Shown here in pieces: positions 55,991-64,000 of a DNA stretch of 64,000 bases. The DNA lies in assembly GCF_910596095.1 (NCBI RefSeq), contig NC_056550.1:11220501-11284500 (forward strand). The letters run 5' to 3'. This DNA is from Thunnus maccoyii (taxonomy: Eukaryota; Chordata; Actinopteri; Scombriformes; Scombridae). A model generated the notes under the pieces. That model made no database searches, was not told the origin of the DNA, and worked only from the letters and a program-made list of their open reading frames with translations. Within the stretch, counting starts at the first letter, position 1, and each line of letters begins with the position of its first letter. Both the position numbers and the translations under genes were made by a program.

Positions 55991-57480
55991 GTCTTCAATC
56001 GATATAAGTCAATAGGAAACTAATTTTATGACTAATCTTGCTTATTTTGTTTTCATTTTTATGCTGAGACAAATCTGACCATGTGCAATCTTGTGTGTAT
56101 TTCACTGAAATATCTTAATGACTGATATAAAATACCAAGGGGGCTGGAAAATGAGCATCAGTTAATCTACTAGTATTTTTTAAGAAATGAATTTAAGAAA
56201 TATGAGATAGTAGAATAGAAGCTTAGTTAAGAGAAACTAGCTGGACAAATAGCTGCTATCAGCTATTTACATATTGACACATCAACACACATATACAGTA
56301 TACATACTGTATATCTATACCAGTACAACAAACTGTATGGTTGGTTGAATTTTCATAATTTGCTGCTGCTGCTATGTAAGTACAACAGTCCATCAACAAA
56401 ACAATAAAAGTATTTATTACATTTGAGAGAAATAATGAGGAGTCATTCATTTTTCTTAAATAAATACAGTACAGGACAATGCACGGGGAAGACATTTTGC
56501 ATATGTACATGGCAGGTCGCAGAATGTTTTGTAAAGCAAAACAGGTCTTGACAAGGAACTTGGTCTTACTCCATTGTTTTCATTCCACATTCACTCTGCT
56601 TCTTGAAGCCTTGCAATCTTTTGGAGTACAAGACAGAGAAATACATTTTCTGTCATGAGTAAAACAGACTCAATACCAAAAATGTTTAAATGTTTTTTTT
56701 TAAAAAGTGAGAAATCTGAGGCCTGTCTGCCTTAACATAAAAAAACCTTTTGTTGAAACCTTTAAATAAGTTGTGATGAATGTCATATTATAACTTCATG
56801 AAAGGCACTCTCATTGGCGCCTTTTTATTTCCTCCTCTTACAGGCTGAACCACATGCTGCAGCTATATGGCACAGCTGGATAGAAACATGCTTTACAGCA
56901 AATCCTAATAAAACAGAGTCTCTGATAACCTTGCAAACCAGACAATGAGGCTTCTGGCTCCAAATAAAAGAGGAGAGCAAACAGCAAAGCTGAATGAACA
57001 CAGTATGATCCACATCACTTTAATCAATAAAGTAAATAGTGGTTCCCTTTTTGGTATGTTTTAGTCCTGTAATCCACAATTTTCTTGCAGCCTTTTCTTT
57101 CCTGTCCTCTTCAAGATGTACCAGCCACCTTAGTTAATGAATATCCACTGTTTCTCTTTTGAAATTTTGAAAAACATCAGCATAGTTTCTCCACACAGAG
57201 AGCACAAAGTGTTCTTTAACATTCAAGTGTGTCCACAAAATGCGTCCAGTCCTGCAGGGTGTGCAGTTCCTCTTTGGTTGCTCAGCGCTTGATCAACATG
57301 AAATGTCTCTCAACATAAAGTCAGTCTTGAGGTATCTGAATCAGCTTGTACAGAAATGCGATGAAGGATACCAACAGAATCAATCTTCAACCCTTGTATT
57401 CTTTTGGTAACTTCAGCTGTATAAAAGCTATCAAATGCTTTCACAGTTTATCACATTCACCAGATGGTTTGAGAACTCGA
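55991..57480. other. Intergenic DNA / possible 3' UTR of the PPxY gene
   Basis: No coding exon is supported. TTTATT at 56824-56829 (AATAAA on the minus strand) is one candidate polyadenylation signal for the next gene. Confidence 0.4.
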
Positions 57481-60400
57481 TCACACAGGTAGAACGCTGC
57501 TGTTTGTATCGGAGTTGATTGGATGAGGTATGTCAGTTTGGATGTCTGTCCCTGTGTTGGTGTAGATACTCTGAGGAGAAGAAATGTCCAAACTAGACGG
57601 GAGGATGTTGTACGGCAGCTCCATAGACTGGCGGATACTCTCTTCATATGTTGGAGGTGGCTGTAAGAAATGTGGAAAAACAAGACAGATTTTTGAATCA
57701 TTGTTTTATCATAAATCTACCAAAGGAACTTGACAGACTTGTGATTGTGAATCTATCCTTTAAAGCTTTATATCAACAATGGATCATGTGTTTAACGTGA
57801 AAAGGGTTTGAACTTAGTGACTTGACTCTGCAGTTTTTCACCTCTATGGAGCATTTTAGCGTCTTTCAGTTCATTGTTTTGGTTTTACAGCCTGTAACTT
57901 TACTGTTTTGGTTCAGTCTCACCACTTTCATCAACTTTGCTTCCAGCCATAACATTTTAACTGTTTTCAGTAGAAAAAAAAAAAAAAGTTCTGATAAAAC
58001 CGCTTTACACTACCCAACCAGCACTAAACCATACAGACACAGTTAGCAACTAGCTGCTATACAGCCAGATATTTCCCTCAGGAGAAGAAGACCTCATCAG
58101 GGCTAAAATAAGAGTGAATATTGGACCCCATATTCATCAGGTGACCAGAAACAAAATTCCAAATGAATGCTAATGGTATTCGCTGGGGTTTGCTATAACA
58201 ACTTTACATGATAATAATATGACAATATTGAGTTAACAGCCTGTTTCACTGCCCCCAAGTTGTAAAAAATCAAGTAATGCAGGTTTACAGAGAGGTTTAT
58301 TCAAATCAGAAGTTGAGTTTCCTTTGGCAATGAGGTGCAATTGAATAATCTACCATAGATGAATTGATTTACTCATTAAACAGTCTAATTGGATCATGGA
58401 TTTTGATTTTTTTGTCAAACTGATCATTGTGATCCTTACCAATCCTTCTTCATTTTTTTAAGGAGCTTTTCCTGATTTGTAAATTGACACTGACCTTGCT
58501 AACTGTAAAGGTGAAAAACACAAGATTCTTCAATACTAAAACGTTAGAAGTAGGCATACAGAAAATGTAGTTTCCCAGGATGAGTGTGTATCTTAGACAA
58601 CATCCCAAGGCCTGATATTTATCTGTAAAAATAAGTGGAACATGTTTGTATTTACATTACCAATTAATCTGTCTCCTCGTTGGCCGCCTGGAACATGTTT
58701 TCCTCCAGTTCATTATCTTTTTGATCACATCTGGCAGATTCACACTCCCTGACTGAGTCCTCTTATCTTTTAATTGCTTGGGGACCCTCAAGCGACAGGA
58801 GCAACCCTACAACCCTGCCCTCTGTCTGATACACACACTACACACATAGCAGGCCACAAGTTTTACTACTATCCTGCTTCGGGCCACAGGACAGTCAGGG
58901 GAAATTAAGGGACCATCAATTGAACTCCTAACAGAGTCTGAAAGGGGGGTAGGGAGACATTTCAGTGACCAGTGACAGGATGACTGGAAAGTACTGTGCG
59001 TGAATGTGCTCTCTGTTTGTGTGTGTGTGTGTGTGTGTGTATGGAGAAGATGGGCAGTCATGCTAGGGACTGTTTAATTAAGGAAAAGGAGGGGAGGCCA
59101 AAGAAGAAAAAAAAAACAGTTAAAGACAGGAGCACAAAGCCGAATTCTCAGGCACTGTTTGCGCTCAGGATGCAGGCTTTAATTATGTTTGATGTGCCTT
59201 TTTCTCATTACCTTGTTTGCTCAAGCGTTGTGCAAGTCAAAAGCTCAGCGAAAGATCAACACGGTAAAACCTTGAAACGTGGCCGCCAGCACAATTCAGC
59301 TGCGAGCATTAGATGAACTGATAGCGCATCCTGTGTACTGCACTCTGAAAGCAGTCTAATCTTTGAACGAGCTCTTGTTACAATATTGTATTACAGCGTG
59401 GTCATAATAGAAAGAGCCTATTTCTTATCATCTCCATTGTGAAAACTACAGATAAGAGGCCTCCATATTAAGATGAGTTTACATGAGCTTTAGCATTCTT
59501 TGGAGGTTCTCTCAAAGAACAAAAGGAGTAAAATATCCTCTTTATTCCCAAGTTTAACAAAGCACCTGAAATACTCCAGTGTCATAGCATTTGTGACTGT
59601 ATCAATTGATGTTGCACAGTCCTAATCCCTAGTTTAGCCTACCTCAGTCACAATGGGTCCATTGAGGCCAAAGCGGTCTGCGATCATCATGTGGATCTGC
59701 CTCTGGCGGTCCTTCTTTCGGACGCTCTCGTAGGAGGGGAGCCTCGGCAGGGGGGCATCCAGAGTGGGCAGGCTGTAGCTGGAAGGCAGGCCGACGTAGA
59801 ACAGCTGACCTGTCTGCTGAGGCACACACAGGCCCAAACACAGTGGGACAGTTATGAGGGACAGGAAACAGAAGCTTTTATGTGCTGAAGACTTGTGGAC
59901 ACAGGTTCAAATAAACCAAATCACTGACGCTCACTTTAAACAGTAAGCTGCAGTCAGTCACTACCTGTGTGTTAGTGCGTCTGTGCCCTATCTACAACAG
60001 TGATATTTGTATTGCGCAGTATGTGTTGTAAGAGAGTACTTAGAGTGTGTCTTTATCTACTGCAACAGCGTACACAGAGGGAAAAACTGCTGATGATGCC
60101 AAAACATGTCTCTGTCACCTGAGTGTTGCTACCATCCATGATCTGAGTCTGTTCTAGACAAGGAGATCCCACCAGCGTCTGTCTGCTGCTGTAGTACTGA
60201 GGAGGAGCGTCCTGTAAAACAAGCAGTAATGACTGTAACAAGTGTGTCTGAGAGAGTTCAGAGGAAGACGTTATTAAACTGTTTCCATTACAAGCATTTA
60301 TTAGTTTATATGGTCACTAAGTACTCCCGACACAATAGATCTTTAGTGCTCTGTCGAATACTGCGATTAGTCAAAAATCCACTAATTTCAGCCCAATTGA

Positions 60401-63400
60401 CCGATTTTCATGCCTTGTTTAATCACTGTAGACACTGGCTGGTTTAGCAATACCATAAATTATCTAATCAATAAGGCGACCACCCTCGGATTTCCATGCC
60501 TCCTCCCAGTCCCACCCCCTTTCTAAAACAAGTCAGATACTGTATGAGGTGCTGGAATTCTGAAAAAAGGCTGCCAGGCAAACTAGGTAATTGCCTTGGG
60601 TCTAAATGAGTCTCCTTTGTCTGGAGAACAATGTGGTGTCCTACTATGTCATCAGGGTCCCTAGGCAACAAACCACACCGTGTGGTCTTTTCAGCGTCTC
60701 TCTATTCCTCTTGTAACTGCAGCAGGTACCCCTTAACGAGCACACTCCAATACACATTATAGCCTCGTATGTCATTCGGGCCGGCATTACAACAAAGTCA
60801 ATTTGTTGCTTGACTGAGATTGAAATCCAGTATGAGGATAAGAGACGTTAGGACCACAGTTGATACTGTTACTAAGGAGATTTGCTCAGATGTGGAAGCA
60901 CCAACAATGGAAGTTCCGCATATGATAACACTGGGTAGTATTAAAATATGAGATTTATAATTTTCCCAGGCCAGTTTAAACAATAACATCACTCACACTT
61001 AGAGTGACGCACTCTAACGACCTTTGCCACATCGTTTCAGGGTAGAGAGACGACACCAAAAAAGGTGATGTCAAAGGTCACTTTCCCTCGCTGGTTTGTA
61101 CTTTCAAGAGGCAAAAAAAAAATCTTCAGGAAAAAGAAAAAAAAGAAGAGTTGTCCTTTTGTCTCCTGCCATTGATTCAGCCAGTGTGAAAAAGCACAAC
61201 CGTGTAAAATCAGTGTTGAAGTCGGGGGAGGATCCCAACGGCAGCGTGCCTTTTTCATTGCTGCAACTTAAAGGAGATCCATTGTCCCCTTGTGTCCCCA
61301 ACACCCACAGTGGGGTCTGTCCACTATTCATGGTGCAAACTGAAGCAGGGAAAGGTATGTGACTATGAAGTTGAAGACATGAAATGTCCCAAAGAAACAC
61401 AATGAGTGTTTGTGTGTGCTTCACTTTCTCTCCCCTTATAATGACAAACAAAAAAAGGCCTTTTTCAACCACATAACTCAATTAAATATTAGAACTGGTT
61501 CCAGCTAATAAATCAGACTTCTCTTACATATATTATTTATCCTGTGACAAATGAAAATGAACCCTGAAACTACAATATGAGTGCAGACTCTGGAACTCTA
61601 CACTCTGTGTTTACAGTGTGTCACGTGTAGTTTACTGTACAGGATGTAAGTTTAACCAGCCAGCGTTGTCTTATCAGTGTATGGATACCGCTGTAGCTGG
61701 AGGTCAGTGTGGCCAGTTTGTACTAGTAAAACACTTTGTTAGTTCTTTGAGCGAACTTCTCTATTAAAACCACAACTGAACAGAGCTTCCTGTCTGTTCA
61801 GAGTGGGGGAGGGATGAGTTGCGTCCCTGCAAACCGAAGATAACACTCAAACTTCACCCTTGGGACTTGCGGAGGTGAGAAACACATCAGGAAGAGGAAG
61901 CAGAGAGAATGGGCAACCAATGAAAAGTCACATCTGTGGAGTGTTACATTTCCTCTTCACCTCATCCTGCACCATCGCCTACAGCTTTACAGATATTCAA
62001 GCAGTTATCTTTGGCAGGTAGAGCGATACAGCATGTGAGAGATATGCCAGCAGTGACCTGGAGGTGTGACGTCTATAGAAAATTTTGATTTATAATGACA
62101 TAAATTGTCACACACACACACACCTTATTATAACTTCAATATCCCTCCTAAACTTTACAGGTTATGTTTTGCTTCCACATTCTATGCCAATATTTAAACT
62201 AAAATTTGATTTGTAATGATTATAGTGGTGTTGAACTAGTATCACTATGCGTGGTGAGTGCTAACTCTGTCCAATTCCATTAGAGTTACTGTGGCACTCT
62301 GAGATATATCTGGAGGGCAGCTAATTCAACTGAGGCAAATCCATTGCCCAACAATGATCATATCAAATTTATTCTTGTCCTTTTCCCCACAGTCATGCAA
62401 ATTGAATCTGACACTTCTTGATGGCGCTACACTGGCTGCACATGGAGCCCGGGCGTGTGATCAGGATCAAAAGCTGAACATAGGTCATTTTTAAAAGAAA
62501 GCTCAGCACAAAACTTTTTCCCTTTTTTTTTTTTTTTTGTTTTTTTAAAGGGCTTACCATATCTGCATGTGGCCCCTGATAGGAGCGGAGTCTGCAGCAC
62601 TGAGGATCCTTGCGGTAAATAATGGACAGCAGCACCACAATAACCACAAAGAACACCAGAGAAGAAACTGTGTGAGAATAAGAAGGGAACATTTGATAAT
62701 CACAGTTAATGAGACGTCTTATTTGGTTATCTGGTTCGCTCATGTGAAACAACTTGTAAAAGAACCGTGTCAAAATAATTTTGTATTTTAAATACTTTCA
62801 CTCTTTACTGAAGATTTAAAAAAAGAGATATAGGTTGATTCATTTTGAATAGTTTTGATTGACAACTTTCTCTTTCTCTGTACAGCTTAAAAAGGTGTAA
62901 TTTCTCTCCTGTGATGTACCTGCCTGTCAAGAACAATGGCAGCTTGAGAATAACAGACCTGATACAATAATCCTGTCATTGATTTATATTTATGGTACAG
63001 AGGTTTGAGCACCTGTGGCTAGGAAATTAACTGCTATCATCTGTTCCCACATTTGGAAAATGAAAAAATTAATTATCTAGACCACACTTATCACAGTGCC
63101 ACAATATGGTGAAACTGAGTGCAAACAAAGCAGGCAGAATAAAAGCAAAAATCACTATCCAGGGAAATCTTTCTCACCCTTATATCTGGTTGAATATTAA
63201 TAATTCAAAAGGAAATTTAGCAGGTATTAAAATCAAATCTGATACATTTTGATAAGTTTAAGGGTTAACTTACAAGCTGCAGCGACCACTGTGAGTTGAT
63301 CCGATGTCAGCTGTGAAGAAGGAATGGTTGGACTTGCAGTTGTGGACATTTCTGCTGTGTAAACTCTTAATGTTCCCTTCAAAAATCCTCCTGAGGTCAT

Positions 63401-63424
63401 CAGCTTTAACACGAAAGCTCTCAT
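57481..63424 (-). CDS. Single-pass membrane protein with PPxY motifs, unidentified
   Basis: Five coding exons (transcript order): 63424-63274, 62667-62558, 60211-60119, 59816-59643, 57660-57481. The frame closes to 235 residues from the first ATG (63424) or 210 from a second in-frame ATG at 63349 (MSTTASPTIPSSQLTSDQLT). One transmembrane segment follows (VVAAAFSSLVFFVVIVVLLS, then IIYRKDPQCC, a basic/Cys stop-transfer). The cytoplasmic tail carries APPQYYS, LPSYESVRKKDRQRQ and PPPTYEES. Two are PPxY motifs and one is LPxY, the class bound by WW domains of NEDD4-family ubiquitin ligases. With the short N-terminus outside and the tail inside, it would be a type III (or type I) membrane adaptor. 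I do not recognise the gene. The acceptor of exon 4 is a CAGCAG tandem, allowing one Gln more or less. Confidence 0.75.
57661..59642 (-). other. Intron 4 of the PPxY membrane gene
   Basis: No further exon is visible. The intron contains a short poly-A near 57977 and a (GT)n tract near 59021-59040. Confidence 0.4.
60212..62557 (-). other. Intron 2 of the PPxY membrane gene
   Basis: About 2.3 kb with no supportable exon. It has a poly-A/G-rich stretch near 61113-61150 and a poly-T near 62522-62546. A small additional exon cannot be excluded, although the flanking exons already join in phase 0. Confidence 0.4.
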
Positions 63425-63720
63425 CTTATTAAATTAGAGAAAAGAAATGGAGACCCGCTCTGTTGCTCCTCTTCATTGTCTTGCTCGGTCCCCGGACAAG
63501 GGTGACAGTCCACATGCGCTCTGCAAATCGGCTCTCAAACTCTCCGCTGGGTAAACATGCCACAGCCTTTATGAGCCGGTGAGGGCGCACTGACGCGCTC
63601 TCCAAACCGCGTGACGTCGCTGTCCCTGCGCTCAACAGCAGCAGTGTTTGGTTTATAGATCGGCACTGGCAAGGAGCAGCAGCCACTAAGGGCCAACAGA
63701 CCTACTTAGGATAATTGACA
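63425..63720 (-). promoter_or_regulatory. Probable promoter and 5' UTR of the PPxY membrane gene
   Basis: Locally CpG-rich DNA with GTGACGTCGC (CRE-like, 63611-63620) lies just upstream of the first start codon. An open frame at 63429-63686 on the minus strand ends five bases before the main ATG in another frame and is best read as 5' UTR or chance. Confidence 0.4.
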
Positions 63721-64000
63721 TGGATTTTGAAAAACTGGTTGCCTTAAATAAAAAAAAGTCTATGTGCTGAGAATATTTCTGCCCCGTGCGTAATTGCAAC
63801 AGTCCAAATTATCCTCCTGCTTCCTCCTCCGCCGTCTAATTAATGGCATCCAGACCAGGAGGTTAACACACCGGATGCCTGAGCTGGAGTCCCGTTACCC
63901 TGGAGACATAGGGGGTCCCGTCCTGAGATGATTTCTATACAGACAAAGAGCCAAAATGTAGCATTAGTATTCATGGATGCCAACTATCTTTCTTTTCTTA
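63721..64000. other. Right edge, no feature seen
   Basis: Intergenic DNA beyond the promoter of the last gene. Nothing recognisable. Confidence 0.4.

Noticed and set aside
63429-63686. 85-codon minus-strand frame just upstream of the PPxY gene
   Set aside because: Different frame from the main start, ends five bases before it, and has no recognisable domain; better read as promoter/5' UTR.

Overview
The window is ordinary nuclear DNA from a ray-finned (percomorph-like) fish. Genes are split by GT-AG introns, the flanks are AT-rich with (TG)n, (TTA)n and poly-A/T tracts, and the space between genes is packed with teleost transposon families (Tc1-like elements, hAT-type MITEs, foldback elements, LINE 3' tails). 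The proteins match vertebrate genes that lie on human chromosome 17q25. No rRNA, tRNA, CRISPR or complete virus-like element was seen.

Layout. About 1-5.7 kb: mcrip1 (+), with a decayed Tc1-like element in an intron. 5.7-7.1 kb: a MITE and a long inverted-repeat (foldback) element. 7.36-10.3 kb: alyref (+), six coding exons. 10.3-12.6 kb: repeats. 12.6-25.8 kb: arhgdia (+), with a probable noncoding first exon, a ~9 kb intron and five coding exons. 26.8-32.0 kb: cdr2l (-), five exons, convergent with arhgdia. 33.5-46.5 kb: recql5 (-), twenty coding exons whose lengths and phases close into a 1013-residue reading frame. Nested in recql5 intron 7 on the other strand is a small membrane-protein gene matching SMIM5 (42.0-43.2 kb). 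46.5-48.5 kb: a Tc1-like remnant carrying a second insertion. 48.6-54.0 kb: a PRY-SPRY gene (-) without a RING, ten coding exons. 54-57 kb: nested repeats and an imperfect tandem duplication. 57.5-63.5 kb: a single-pass membrane protein with PPxY motifs (-), five coding exons. I could not name the last two genes.

The genes are housekeeping or regulatory and do not form a single pathway. MCRIP1 and ALYREF act in transcriptional repression and mRNA export, ARHGDIA in Rho GTPase cycling, and RECQL5 in restraint of recombination and RNA polymerase II. The left block (mcrip1-alyref-arhgdia) matches 17q25.3 and the right block (cdr2l-recql5-smim5) matches 17q25.1, so the window spans a junction of two syntenic blocks. 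The least explained parts are the two unnamed genes, two stop-free introns divisible by three, one likely GC-AG intron and several nested or foldback repeats. Exon borders were read by eye from splice signals, reading-frame closure and remembered human proteins; no alignment was run.
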